64,000 nucleotides of DNA from Luzula sylvatica (GCA_946800325.1 OX326956.1:49957052-50021051), one strand, 5' to 3'. Shown: positions 1-12,200, counted from the first letter of the stretch. The notes: generated by a model not told the origin, from the letters alone. A program made the numbers and translations.

Positions 1-2179
1 GCGCCACTTTATCGTGCAAACTTCGCTCACTCCTAATGCCAGAAGTGACGAAAGAATGCTCCAGCTCTTCCGTATACTCAACAAGATGTTCGACAAGCAC
101 AAGGAGTCGAGACGCCGCAATCTGGCCATCCACACCCCCATCATCATCCCCGTCTGGTCTCAGGTATCCCAATCTTTTTCCTTTAATTCGTGTATTCTGT
201 TGGGTTTTTATTAAGTCTGTTTGATTTCGCTTTGGTTCTGTTGCCTTGTCTAGTCTCGAACCAATACCGAGACTATTAATGGGCAAAGGATTTACTAATG
301 TTTTGTTTTGTGATTTTTTTTTATTAACGTAACCTGATTATATGGTTATGTCATTATACCGAACTGCGACGTATATTATATACTAACATTACCGGCTATG
401 TTGTGACGTCTCTGTTTTTTACGTGAGTTTTACGCGTTAGTCAGTACCGAGTTCCATTTCCATTTGATTCGTGAATCTCCACCCTAAACAGATAAAAGAC
501 AACTATGCCCCATTTTTCCAATAAACAATTAATCTTCTCTCTATCTCTATCGAAGCAGAAAAAGGACCAAGATTCCGGATACCCTCCCATCCCTCTATCC
601 AGCGAGGTACTAACCCTAAACGTCTCTCTACTACGACTACGACTATACGTTCTGCATTATTCAATATTTATAATTTTAAATATCAACTGACATTTTATAC
701 CATCGTACAAATCTTTTTTCGAATCTAATTTTGTATAAAATTATTTTCTTGCATATCTATTATTCCTTTTTATTTACTATAAAAAACTAATGCACAAACT
801 AACTCGCTAGATCAAGAATTATGGAAGGTGTGTAATTTCATTTGTTTGTTTTTTACAATTTCGCCTGTGCAACATGCACATTACTAAGTAGTCATAAAGC
901 GAGAAGGTATTTACTTTACTAACTTGGGCCCTGTTGTCAAAGCTGCATGTTATTCGTGTGCATATGTTTTTGTTTCGCTTTTGTTGCTGCATTTCTCTAA
1001 CTCATAAATTCGGTACAATAGACTAAGAGCAAGTAATGCAGGTTCGGATGGTAGAGGACGATCTGATGTACAGTACTTTCTTAGAAGTGTACGAGATAAA
1101 TTGCGCAAGGAACAACCGCGAGGCGGATACTCCCATCACGAATTTCAAGGAGCAACTCAACCAAGCAATATCGGGCCAGTTCTCCCCTGAGGCGGTGGTC
1201 GAGCTGAGGATGCAAGCTTACAACGAGATAACGAAGACCGTGGTGAACGACAACATATTCTCCCATTTTATGAACAAGACTCTGCCAAGCCGGACCCACC
1301 TCTGGACGTTCAAGAAGCAGTTCGCTGCCCAGCTGGCACTCTCGTGCTTCATCTCCTACATGCTCCAGATTGGAGGACGCTCCCCGAATAAAATCTTGTT
1401 TGCCAAGAATACCGGCAAGATTTTCCAGAATGACTTCCATCCTGGTAAAACATCTTTAAATTTTGATTTGACTGGCGTTTTTTATGTTTGACTTGTTTAA
1501 ATTTGTATTGTGGAATGTGTAAAATGCAGCTTATGATGCAAATGGAATGATAGAGTTCAACGAGCCGGTTCCTTTCAGACTGACGAGAAACATGGAGTCT
1601 TTCTTCTCGCATTTTGGAGTTGAGGGGCTCATTGTTTCATCCATGTGTTCTGCTGCTCAGGCTGTCGTCTCAACAAAGGTTCGTTTCTCTTTTTCTTCCC
1701 TTATTACATTTGTACTAGTGGTTGATCTTTAATATTAACGAAATAAAAATGATTTTTGTATGTGTAGCAAAACCAGCACATATGGCACCATTTGGCGATG
1801 TTCTTCAGGGACGAGCTGTTATCATGGTCGTGGAGGAGGCCTCTTGGAATTCCTTCGGTTCCCGTGCCGGTTCTGAACCCGTTAGACTTCGAGCAGAAGG
1901 TCACGACGAATGTCGACCATGTCGTTACTCGTATCAAGGATATCGCACCCCAGTTTCTATCTGAAGAGGTACACCTCATTTCTGTCTCTTTATTTCTTGT
2001 ATTGTAGGTGTTAAAGAAATTTTATTACGGAGATGGGATTAATTATTTATTGTTTTTAGGAGGAAAATGCAACTGAGCCACTGCAGCCGGTGCAGAGAGG
2101 CGTGACTGATCTGGTCGAAGCTGCTTTGTCGCCTAGGAATTTGTGCATGATGGATCCCACATGGCACCCTTGGTTCTAA
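1..2179 (+). CDS. TRRAP/Tra1-like PIKK-family pseudokinase, C-terminal part (5' end outside window)
   Basis: This is the C-terminal end of the large scaffold subunit of SAGA and NuA4 histone acetyltransferase complexes, which contacts transcription activators in the nucleus. Exons are 1-163 (frame from base 2), 1042-1444, 1530-1678, 1768-1968 and 2060-2179; all introns are GT-AG and all phases join. The visible protein is about 303 residues. It contains the pseudokinase C-lobe (IGGRSPNKILF, then TGKIFQNDFHPAYDANG and EFNEPVPFRLTRN) where true PI3K-like kinases carry catalytic residues. It ends in the FATC tail (VQRGVTDLVEAALSPRNLCM...DPTWHPWF, stop 2177-2179), matching the plant TRRAP ending closely. 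The AATAAA at 2187-2192 lies just after the stop. No break is visible. The identification rests on family memory of the whole C-terminus and is very secure; the gene symbol is left empty because the species is unknown. Confidence 0.95.
164..1041 (+). other. Intron of the TRRAP-like gene
   Basis: This 878-bp AT-rich intron lies between the exon ending ...VWSQ and the exon starting VRMVED. It begins GTATCC and ends TGCAG. Short open frames inside it have no coding character, and I see no element in it. Confidence 0.85.
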
Positions 2180-2664
2180 GAATGATAATAAATTAGTTAG
2201 TAGTTAGTTATTTGTTCACCTAACTTTCCAGTACTTGTTTGGTAATTTATATTTTCAGAATGCTTGGATATGATGCAGTAGGCTGTAAATGGGGTGTTGT
2301 GTATATAAGCATGCTTTGTCGTGTATTTTGACGTTTGGTGAATTTGTCAGCTGATTCAAATCTTGAATTAGGTGGTAAAATAAGATGCTTTAGTGGAATG
2401 AAAGGATTATTCCATTTTATTATCATCGAAAAACGTGACGTTGAAATAGGAGAGTGAGAGTCGGATTAGTATATTGAATGTTTTATTCCCAAATTTAAGA
2501 TGTTAATAAAATCTGAAACCTTACTAGTAAATGGTTTGCACAATGATGTTGCTCAAGAGAGAGAGCATAAATATAATTGTGGGAATGCAAGTTGTCTCAA
2601 CCTATGTCGGACGGGTTGGTGGATCTTCTTTGGGACCTATTTACTTAGTTTTTGTCCCATTGGG
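2180..2664. other. 3' flank of TRRAP-like gene and LINE target locus
   Basis: AT-rich sequence after the stop codon. Near the end (about 2630-2682) there are short direct repeats of a GGGACCTRTKTACTTA motif; the same motif reappears at about 7998 beyond the LINE. The LINE therefore landed in a small pre-existing tandem repeat. No gene is seen. Confidence 0.6.
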
Positions 2665-2682
2665 ACCTGTGTACTTAATCTT
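2665..2682. repeat. Target-site duplication of LINE, left copy
   Basis: ACCTGTGTACTTAATCTT (18 bp), repeated exactly at 7978-7995. It is followed by a T-run (poly-A tail of the minus-strand LINE). Confidence 0.9.
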
Positions 2683-2835
2683 TTTTTTTTTTTTTTGAAG
2701 GAGGAACCAACAAAAGTTGGTTGCTCGAATTTTCATTTCATCGTTCAATCTTAATTACAATTTTCGGTATTTACATAACCAGTACAAAAAATTAGAGGTT
2801 ATCAGGCCCCTTGCCTATGACCTAGTAGTAACTCC

Positions 2836-5499
2836 CTAAGTCTTGAATGAGTCATTCCAGACGATGGCTTCACCCCGGGCTTGGGAGGCAATCTGTCTCG
2901 GGTTCCTCTTTTGGCCAGTGAAGAAGATGCGTTGGTTTCTCTCTTTCCACACTCCGAATGGTGGCTGACCAAACGCTTCGGAATAGATCCGGCGGTTGTA
3001 CTGAGGAAGGTCTTGTCGATTCGCGGAGGAGATGGAGAATGAAATTTGGGGTTGAGGTCGGGATATTGATGATATCCCCCAGGGATTGCCAAACCTCTCT
3101 GGCAAAGGGGCAAAGTATGAAGAGGTGGGAGATTGATTCATCGTGTTGGTTGCACATCGAGCAAACCGGAGAGTTGGGCCAACCTCGCTTTTGGAGGTTA
3201 TCGAATGTTAATATCCTATTTCGTATAGCCAACCAAGAGAAGATTTTGACCTTCGCAGGCGCTTTTAAATTCCATATAAGCTTGTCCCAATCCACCTGGA
3301 CTCCGGAGTTGATGAATATATTGTAAGCTTGACTAGTAGAGAAGTATGAGTTTGGTTGAGGAGGTAGTGGTTTCAAGATGTTGAACATCGGGATTAGTTT
3401 TAGGAGGTCTCGGATGAAAAAGGAACACGCGGCTGGCGAGATGGTTTCGAAGGAAGACCAATTCGTTGTCCCATAAATTTCCTGCAACGTATGTGCCCAT
3501 AGGGATCCCGGTTGTTCTTGAATTTTCTGAACCCATTTTAGGAGTAGTGCCTCATTGTGAGTTTGGAGGTTCGTCAACCCTAGTCCCCCATGACATTTTG
3601 GTAGCGTGACGGATCTCCAATTTACAAGGCAATGTCCACCTAGGCATTCACTTGTCCCCGTCCAAAGGAAGGCCCTTGTGGTTTTATCAATTTGTTTGAT
3701 CTCCCATTTAGGAAGTTTGAGAACTTGCATATAGTGGATTGGGATCGCATTGAGGACCGCTTTTGCAAGAGTCAATCTCCCTCCTAAAGAAAGGTATTTT
3801 CCTTGCCAAGATGCTAATCGTTGTTGCACTTTGTGAATGAGGGGGAGAAAAACCAACTTTTTCGGTCTCCGAATCGTTAGAGGAATGCCGAGATAAGTGA
3901 TTGGGAGAGAAGTAATTCTACACCCAAGCATAGTGCTAATGGTTGGGTGGAGATCGTCCGGTATTGCTATTGGATAAACGGAAGTTTTTGACCAATTAAT
4001 TTTGAGCCCGGAAATGTCCGTAAACAATTGGAGAGCCTTCGTTATAATTTTGAGATTGTTAGCCGAAGCCTCAACGAAAACGACCGTGTCGTCCACGTAT
4101 TGCATCGCTTTGGGAGCTAACTTTAGGGGAGAGGATAGGAGAGGGGAAACCTTCAGTAAGACTTGTTGAAGCGAATCAACCACTAGGTTGAAAAGGAGCG
4201 GAGAGAGGGGGTCGTCTTGTCTAAGGCCTCTTTGGTGTAAGAAAAACGGACCTTTTGAGCCGTTGATTTTGATTTTAGAGGTCGAAGTCGTTTGGAGATG
4301 GGACATCCAATCAATTCATTGTTAAGGAAGGACCAAGATATCGTGTCAAAGGCCTTTTCGAAATCAATTTTGATTAGGACCGAGGGTATAGACTTCCTAT
4401 GTAAAAAGGAGAGGATTTCACGAGTGAAAATGAACATCTCCGAGATTGATCTTTGTTTGATAAAAGTACTTTGTCTAATGTTGATGAGCGGCGGAATTAG
4501 AGGTTGGAGTCGAAAGGCGAGGATTTTAGATAATAACTTTGCTATCCCTGTTATTATGCTTATGGGACGATAGTCACGGATATCTATAGCGTCACCCTTT
4601 TTTGGAAAGTTGAAAGGAGAGAAGTCCACTTCCTTTGCGCGAAATTTTTGGAACAACAATACGGTGTCATTTCTTAAGACGTCCCAATAGTGTTGAAAGA
4701 ACTCAATAGGGAAACCGTCCGGCCCCACGGACTTCCCTTTAGCCATGGATGTTAAAGCTTGAAATACTTCCTCTTGGGAGAATTCTTGAGTCAAAGCAAC
4801 TTGTTGAATCGGTTGTATTAGTTGGTCGGGATATAAGTAGGATATATCAATGTTTGATATGGGTGTTGATCTAGAACCAATTCCTTGTTTGAAGAAGCTT
4901 GTAGCCTCTGACAAAATTTGGTCTTTGTTGGTAAATGTTATTCCATTGAAAGCCATGGTTGAGATGGAGTTGAGTTGCTTTTTTCCCGATGCAACTTTGT
5001 GGAAGTAGGCGGTGTTATTATCCCCTAACTTGAGCCATTTATTAGAGGATCGTTGTTGCCATTTGGCCTCGTTGTTGTTTGAGATTTCGTGTATGGAGGT
5101 TCTTAGTTGGATTCTAAGTTCATTCTCCCCGCTAGATAGAGGGCGAGCTTCCTCGGCCGTGTCTAGGGCTTGGAGGATTAATTTGCTTGTTTTCAAGTTT
5201 GATTCAATGTTTTTGAATTTGTTATTTGCCCAGCGGGAGAGTTCCTTTTTAGAGTTTGCAAATTTGGAAGTTAGAGAAGAGACGTTGGATGACCAAATAG
5301 CGGAAATAATTTCCTTAGCTTCCGGGTATTTGATCCAAAAATGCTCAAACTTGAATGCCCGCTTTGATGCTTGTTCTTGCGAGATTACTTTCAACAAGAG
5401 GGGCGTATGGTCGGAAGTAACCATAGGGAAGTCGATGAGAGAGGTGTCCGTTCCACCCGAACTTGCCGGGGTTGCGTAACCTAATAAAGGAGAGGCCAC
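2836..5499 (-). pseudogene. LINE ORF2: reverse transcriptase with zf-RVT C-terminus, frameshifted
   Basis: The start retains only the last part of the endonuclease (SDHTPLLL, about 5395). The reverse transcriptase follows: GPDGFPIEFF (about 4715), DYRPISI, and the motif A aspartate in KIDFEKAFDTISW (about 4350). The frame is lost near 4310 and resumes one frame over at 4306 with RGLRQDDPLSPLLFN and the motif C box YVDD (about 4100, versus the more usual YADD). The zf-RVT domain (WNLKAPAKVKIFSWLA... CSMC...H...C) lies at about 3290-3130. A second frameshift near 2970 moves the final VWKERNQRIF motif to another frame ending about 2836. The enzyme would copy the LINE RNA at nicked target DNA; this copy cannot. 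Confidence 0.9.
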
Positions 5500-6036
5500 G
5501 TTAGAGAGAGAATTAATCGAAGCGATAATATTTGCTTTAGGATTTTTAAGAATAGATTTGAGAGGTTTTTGAGCGTTTAATGTGCATTGGATATTGCGAT
5601 CATTAACATCTTTGTCTATTTTAAACGTTGGATTGTTGTCCTTAATGCCTAAGCATGTTTTTATAGATGTTATTATTTCTTGTGAGAGGGGTTTAGAATT
5701 TATAGCTTCCTCTTGAATACTTGCGAGAATGCCATTTTTGATAATTGTTTGGCCAGGATTGGATCTGTCATCCTTATTAGGGCTTTTGCTTTATTTTTCT
5801 TCCTTTTATAAACTGTCACGGGTTTGACCCCCTTGTTTATTGGAATGAGAGGAGAAGAAGAAATTAAGGAGGATGTCACAGCCTTATTTGAGATGGAGCC
5901 TTTTGCCGAATGGGCTTTAGCTTTTTTAGAAGAATCGGGCTTTTCCTTGTGGGCTTTTTTAGAATTATTTTTGTTTTTTAATTTTCTGGCCCTTGCTTTC
6001 TTTAAGATAGAAGAGAGTAGTGCACTTACACCTTTA
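5500..6036 (-). pseudogene. LINE ORF1/ORF2 junction: basic Lys/Ala/Ser-rich segment, frameshifted
   Basis: Left of the nested MITE (downstream in LINE sense) an open frame encodes a Lys/Ser/Ala-rich stretch (ARKLKNKNNSKKAHKEKPDSS...), typical of the low-complexity tail of LINE ORF1. It stops near 5700. A different frame stays open from about 5760 to 5500 and runs directly into the ORF2 segment, so a frameshift lies near 5730. There is no room for the roughly 200-residue APE-type endonuclease between this segment and the SDHTPLLL motif of the next one. Confidence 0.65.
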
Positions 6037-6429
6037 GGGGCCGTTTGGTTTGTGCTTTGGAGAATGCCTTGGCATGAAGTATGCCAAGGAATCTCATGCC
6101 AAGACATATCATTTCATGGCATACTCTAATACCTTGTTTGGTTGGTACATTTATTTATTCCATTGCATAATCAAAAAATATAAAAATAAGTTTATTTATA
6201 GAAACCTTGAACAATTTATTTTTGGAAATTAAATTAAAATGTATTCCCTCCTCATGAGAATAGAGAAAATCCACCATTTTTGGTGGTAATCCTATTCCCA
6301 TCAATTATGCCCAAAGGAACGGAGTATGTCATTACTTTATTACCGAGCGCGCAAACCAAACATGGGAATGAAATTCATGATTGAGTATGCCAAGGCATTC
6401 TGATTGTAAAGCTCCAACCAAACGCCCCC
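6037..6429. mobile_element. Tourist-like (PIF/Harbinger-type) MITE nested in the LINE
   Basis: A 393-bp element with terminal inverted repeats: the left end begins GGGGCCGTTTGGTTTG and the right end, reverse-complemented, begins GGGGGCGTTTGGTTGG. Matching continues inward (AATGCCTTGGCAT on both arms). It is flanked by TTA on both sides (6034-6036 and 6430-6432), the usual target duplication of this superfamily. It has no coding capacity. It sits at the stop codon of the LINE ORF1 frame, so it arrived after the LINE. Confidence 0.88.
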
Positions 6430-6450
6430 TTAGGGTTTAGGGTTTAGGGA
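6430..6450 (+). repeat. Three TTTAGGG-type telomere-like units
   Basis: Three consecutive copies of the plant telomere unit (TTAGGGTTTAGGGTTTAGGG) directly abut the right end of the nested MITE. On the minus strand they are the last codons of the LINE ORF1 frame (SLNPKP stop), so they may be coincidental coding or short-repeat sequence. Confidence 0.6.
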
Positions 6451-7968
6451 ATGAGACGAGGAAGTGGACCCGTGCCTCTGAAAACGTCCTCTCCTCCCCT
6501 GACGCGTGGTTTTGGCGTGTTCCAGAGTTGCACCCTTTGCAGACTGAGCTTCTTCGAGAATCTGCAGACCCTGGCGATAGAGGCTGTCAATACGGATACT
6601 CTGTGGGGAATTCTGCGGCAGCTCCTGGAATAGGACGTTGGTGTCCGGACCTGCCATGATGTCGACCTGTCTCTCCGCCATGGAAGCCGATGACGCTGAG
6701 GAATCTGAAGATAAATTTTCGATGTGGTTTCCGGTGGCACCATTGTTTCCGGTGGCGCCCTTGTCTTCCGTTGGGGTCCGGACTTGAGACATAGCTGCCG
6801 GGACAAGCTTGCAGAGTGCTTGAAGCCATTTTTCGTCGACGAGCACCTTTCCTTTAACTGGACCGTCTCTAGGCGAGAAACAGGGGAAACCGGATCGGAG
6901 GGGCTCATCCTGCGATGAGGGGGTCCCATCACTCGGTGAATCCCTGCCATTGCCGTATTGAGAGAGGTTCCCGTTAGGTCGTGCATCCTCCCGCTCGGCG
7001 ATTTCCATTCAAAGAGCCTCGAATACTTCCGGACGTGGCGTCGGGCCATCGGGGTACCGGAACGGCATTGGTTCATCGGACCTCTTGAGAAAACGCAGAA
7101 TCAGTGGGTTACCATGTCCGATTGAGGCAAGGTGGATCCGGTTTGGGATATCGGTGAGATTGGCCACTGCTACCACTATGTGTAGAGACTCCATGCTCGA
7201 TATCTTCTCTAGGGGGGCATGGTGTGCGAGAATACCGAAAGATCCGATTGAAGCAGCTAATTCTTGCACCGCCCAGGCATGCGGTGGGAGGCCGAAGAGA
7301 TCGAACCAGACTTTGTAAGCATAGAAAATCAGGGATGATGAGATGGAGGTGTTCCAGGGGTATACGACGAAATTTGCACGTCGAATTGATGAAAGATCAT
7401 TCGAAATGAACTTTGCTTTGTCAGTTCCTTCCGGTAACAAAATTGCGTATCTATCCTCACCCAAAGAACAGAGATGGAATGAGGAATGCCATGCTCGAGC
7501 TTTGAGAAGTAGTATGTTAAGGGCCTGGATATTATGATGCGGCACTAACCGTGCGTCGAACACCACAGCGAGGCGTCTCCAGCGTGCAATCTCGAAGAGT
7601 TGTTGAGGCGATTGCTTGAGGTGATACGTGATGCTGTCAGGCCTTCCATCCGGCAAGGAGTCGACGCCACGTGGGACTAGTGGGTCGAGCTCTGTTTGAC
7701 TTGCTTGCTCCATGGTTGCCGTATTGTTGAGAGAGGGGGGAGGAGCACTGTTTGACACATTATTGCGAGGGGGAGGCCTTGCTCGGGGAGGAGCTCTGTT
7801 TGACACATTATTTCGTTGCTGGTAACGAGATTTAGGTGGAAACTTAGAAGGTTGCACTCGGTCGGGGCAGTATTTGGCAATGTGGCCAGGTTTTTCGCAA
7901 TGCACGCACGCCCGCAGTTGACGACAATGCTCAGTGAGGTGTCCTGGGCGTAGGCAATTCCTACACAA
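6430..7968 (-). pseudogene. LINE ORF1: CCHC zinc knuckles plus DUF4283-like nucleic-acid-binding protein, with in-frame stop
   Basis: Reading from 7968, residues 2-16 and 21-34 form two CX2CX4HX4C zinc knuckles (CRNCLRPGHLTEHC and CVHCEKPGHIAKYC). They are followed by a basic Arg/Pro-rich linker, then a DUF4283-type region (RWRRLAVVFDARLVP..., VWFDLFGLPPHAW). An in-frame TGA at 7011-7009 interrupts the frame, and the same frame continues at 7008 (MEIAERED...) to a TAA at 6432-6430. In plant LINEs this protein binds the element RNA. The order zinc knuckle before DUF4283 is the less common arrangement. The N-terminus is probably missing because the element is 5'-truncated. Confidence 0.85.
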
Positions 7969-7977
7969 AATCGATCC

Positions 7978-7995
7978 ACCTGTGTACTTAATCTT
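7978..7995. repeat. Target-site duplication of LINE, right copy
   Basis: The second copy of the 18-bp duplication, identical to 2665-2682. It fixes the 5' end of the LINE at 7977. Confidence 0.9.
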
Positions 7996-8053
7996 ACTGG
8001 GACCTATTTACTTAACGATCGTGCTTTTTTTGTCAGTTTTCATTTATACTCGG

Positions 8054-8528
8054 GGCTTGTTTGGATATAAATTATTATCCAGTAGAATATAATATAAAAT
8101 AATATTATATAATATGCCATAAGAGGATATAAAATAGTATATATTGAATAATATACAATTAAATTAAATTAAATACTATAAAAGAATATAACATAATATT
8201 ATATTTAATTATTTATATTGTAGTAAAATTCTCTAATCATTTATTATAATTAATTATCTTTTGTTTATTATATTTTATTTATGACAATTATTACTAATGA
8301 TGATGTTGTAGTATTTTTATAATAGTTCCTTAAAAGTTCCTTAAAAAGTTCATCAAAAAGCTTAGTTTTCAAGGGGGGCATTTTTCTATTCAAATTTACT
8401 ATAAATTCCTTAACCAGAAAATCCTTAATCTAATCCTAAAACACATCCAAACATTCAATTATTGAAGTCAAATGAATTATTTCCTAAACTACAATTTACT
8501 ATAACTTCCTTGGTGATCCAAACAAGCC
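8054..8528. mobile_element. Probable MITE or small non-autonomous DNA transposon
   Basis: A 475-bp AT-rich segment bounded by 13-bp inverted repeats GGCTTGTTTGGAT (8054-8066) and its complement (8516-8528). The interior has no open frame and many ATAT runs. I could not find a convincing target-site duplication, so the superfamily is not assigned; hAT-like is one possibility. Confidence 0.5.
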
Positions 8529-9247
8529 AAGATATACCCTTACTTAATTTCTTTTAAGTTGTGTATAACATTTCCCTCAAATCTAATATTTTGTTTCATA
8601 ATCTAATTGAAGCATCTTTCTATAATCTGGATATCATATATATCACGAAAGAGCTCCTAATAATTCGGATTCCTTGTTTGGATCCCAAGACCCATTCCAA
8701 TAACATGCACGTTCTCACAATATAAAATATTTGTACCACTCACCCTCACTTGTCCAAGCACGGATATCAGTGCTCTGAAGTAAATGCCTTGCATAGTTCT
8801 CATATAATACTCGGTTCATTTTTTGAATCTTCCATTATAAAAACCATTGTGTTCTTCCCTCAAAAAAATATTGGGTTTGATATGGCGCCCCACAACCCCT
8901 TGAAGTAGAATCTTGATGCATAAATCGAGATTGTTTTAAGGAATTGATCGGATTGATTAACTCTCAAATCAATTGTTTAGTTTAATTGATTCAATTAAAA
9001 AATTAATCAATTTAATTAAGTATTCTCGATTGACGCATCAATAATGCTTTAATGAGTTACGGTGACTCCATATATTTTCCCAAAAAAATATTTCCATTCT
9101 GCTCCATTTGTTATATTTTTTCTCGTTCACTATTCATATCGCACTGACACACTGTTGCCCCACTCGCCTCACACCTAGCTTAAACCTCTCTTTCCCCCCC
9201 TCTCTCTCTCTCTCACACACGCACACACAAACACAACGACAATAACA
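8529..9247 (+). promoter_or_regulatory. Upstream region and 5' UTR of the ERD6-like gene
   Basis: This AT-rich interval contains the promoter by position only. It ends in a CT run followed by a CA run (about 9193-9232), a common composition of plant 5' leaders, just ahead of the ATG at 9248. I see no certain TATA box. Confidence 0.4.
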
Positions 9248-12200
9248 ATGGGAATAGAGGCTAACGAGGCAAGAGAGAGTCTTATTACGCCCCAAAATGA
9301 GGTTATGGTTGAAGAAAATTGTACAGAAAAACAGGGTTCAACATGGGTTCTTTGGATTAGCACTGCGGTTTTCGTCTGCGGCTCTTTCGTGTCTGGAGCT
9401 TGTGTATGATTTTTTTCTGTTCTGTTCTTAATTTCTATTTAACTTACCTTTAATTAGTTATACCAGTTAACATTGGAAGTGTTTATAAACTCATTGTCTA
9501 ATATAAAACCACTTTTATACCTTAAATAGATTGGCTACTCCTCGACAACTCAATCTGGTATAATGACTGACCTTAATCTGTCACAAACCGAGGTCAGCAT
9601 ATTTTCTCTCTCTTGAAATTTTGCATTCTTGTAGTTTCTTGATAATGTTTCTTATTTCTCTCTTTCAGTTCTCATTTTTTGTTTCAATTTTGACCATTGG
9701 TGCAATGATTGGAGCTATATTTAGTGGAAAACTTGCAGATTTCACCGGGCGTAAAATGGTATATACTACAAAAATTAAAGCACGCATACACACCCACACA
9801 GGCGCACTATTGCACTATCATATATAATTCCCCGAATTATATGTTCTATGTTCATGCATTGTTTATTTTTATTTTAGGCTTTGAGAATTTCCAGTCTGAT
9901 GTGTATTGTTGGTTGGCTGGCCATATATTTTGGAAAGGTTTGTTTTCTTCTTATTTTCACTTTTCCCTTGAAACTATTTTTCTTAAAAAATAAATAATCT
10001 GTTAAATGGATTACATTCTTTTGATTCTTAAAGAATGCTATTGTGCTCGATTTTGGCCGATTCTTCGGGGGTTGTGGCCTTGGAGTTTTTTCTTATGTGG
10101 TAAGCCATAATTAAATTTGTAAAATTGTGCCTTCATATACCAACGAACACACAAACATTTGTATTATTGAATGATTTTGTTTAAATAGGTACCGATTTTT
10201 ATAGCTGAAATAGCACCCAAGAATTTAAGAGGGGGACTGACAACTCTACATCAGGTGATATTTCGTGGTCCCTAAATTATTCAAAACATAGGTTTATGGT
10301 TTAGATGAAACGTTATGGGAGGATTATTTGTAACTCCATATAATTGATCTATATATTATAAAAAATGTACATATCGATCATTAGGGTCCCTGTTTTTATA
10401 ATTTTTTTTTGTTTTGTTTTGTTTTGGGGGGGGGTGTCCCTCGTTTACCATGGCGATAATACCTAAAAACAATTTTCATCTAATTCTCTTTTAAATTGCA
10501 GTTATTTATCTCAATTGGATGTTCTGCTATTTTTGTTCTTGGATCGTTTGTTTCATGGCGTAATATGGTTCTAATCGGTAAAATTCTTTTTATACAGATA
10601 CTAGTTTTCGTTTCACTTCAATCTCTAAAATGCAATCAGATATTAAAATTAAATTCTAATTCAAATTTGAAGAGAAAAACAATAAGACTAATATTCAAAT
10701 TACAACATAATATCATTTTGTCAGGGCTATTCCCATGTATTATTCTTCTGGTTGGCCTGTTTTTTATTCCAGAATCACCAAGATGGCTAGTAAGATTCTT
10801 GAATTTCAAAACATTTTTGGATTTGTTCGTTTTATTTTAATAAAGCACAACTCATTAAATTTTATTTTTAATTTATAGGCGAAAGTAGGCAGACACAAAG
10901 AATTTGAGGACTCGTTACAAAGACTTCGAGGGAAGGATACAAGTATTCTCAAAGAAGCTGCGGAAATTCAAGTTACTATACTTATTATTATTCGTTGTCA
11001 AGGATTTATATTCAATAGGGGGCTCATCATTTTGAAATATTTTCAGGAATATATAGATTCACTTCATAGACTTCCGAAGATTAGGGTTTCAGACTTGTTT
11101 CAGAAAAGATACATTCGGCCATTTAATGTAAGAAGCTTTTACGACAAATTTTACCATGCATTTTATTTGTATATGTACTTCTAACTTTTCTAGGGTTGTA
11201 CAAGAATCCTGTGATCTCCGACACAAGGAATGCAATATTTCGAAAATTATATTTTTACTAATTAAATGATAATTATTTTGCCCTCAGATAGCTGTCGTAT
11301 TGGCAATTCTTCAACCATTAGGGGGCATAAGTGCGGTAGTTCTCTATGCGGGTTTTATTTTTGCTTCTGCTGGTAAAAAAATTATAAGAATATAAGAAAT
11401 TTTTATTTATATTTCTTAATTATAATGCTATAAACCTTATAAATAAATTGCAGGATCTTCTGAAACACTCGGGACCATTTTGATGGGAACAATTCAGGTC
11501 CTCCTCTTTTATCATTATTTTTAATTTTTATTTTTATTTGATCTCCCTGTTTTTCTTGATTATTTATAAGGAAAACAGGTTATTTTTTCGACAATTGATT
11601 TATTTGATTATTTTTGTAGATACCTATCACGATATTGGGGGCTTTTCTAATGGACAAGATTGGAAGGAGAACCCTTCTATTGGTATGTATATATAAATGT
11701 TTTTGTTATAATATATACTTTTAGGTTTCTAATATATGTTTAGGCTTCTGCATCAGGGACATTCATAGGATGTTTTTTGACTGGCATATCCTTCTTTCTT
11801 AAGGCGAGTAAACAAATTCAAATATTTCATAATTTTTTTTTTTTTTTTTTTTTTAAATTATCTTGAAATTTTGATTACTACATATTAATATAACAGGAAA
11901 GAGACCTCTGTGCCGATTTGGTACCGACTCTTGCTATTTGCGGCATTGTGGTAAGCAAAAACAACTCAAAAAGTTGTATATTCATGAAAATATAAATATT
12001 TTACACCATATATTTCTACTAATTAAATTTCAGTCCAGTTTATAATTGTACCATCAGTTGGTACCAAAACAAATGAACAATCCCTTTCAATTAAAAGTTT
12101 TAGAAATAACGAGATTTCAAAACAAACAAATTTAGTACTATGCTATCGGTTTTATGATTTTATCGAATTAATTTATTTCTCTGTTATTTAGATTTATATA

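Larger units (their letters stand above)
2683..7977 (-). mobile_element. Non-LTR retrotransposon (plant LINE), 5'-truncated and dead
   Basis: A 5.3 kb LINE inserted on the minus strand. Its 3' poly-A appears as the T-run from 2683 to about 2696, and an exact 18-bp target-site duplication brackets it. Reading on the minus strand, it carries two CCHC zinc knuckles, a DUF4283-like region, a low-complexity basic tail, a remnant of the endonuclease C-terminus, a reverse transcriptase and a zf-RVT-type C-terminus. The 5' end stops 10 bp before the first zinc knuckle, as expected from incomplete reverse transcription. Multiple stops and frameshifts and a missing endonuclease show it cannot move by itself. 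A MITE is nested inside (6037-6429). Confidence 0.93.

Noticed and set aside
1081..1440. 119-codon antisense frame over a TRRAP exon
   Set aside because: It is a shadow of the conserved sense exon, with no family resemblance.
5012..5479. 155-codon plus-strand frame opposite the LINE reverse transcriptase
   Set aside because: It is the antisense of the ORF2 pseudogene.
6430..6450. True interstitial telomere
   Set aside because: Only three units, and they coincide with the end of an old reading frame; kept only as telomere-like.
6444..7076. 210-codon minus frame overlapping LINE ORF1
   Set aside because: An alternative frame of the same region; the zinc-knuckle/DUF4283 frame is the real one.
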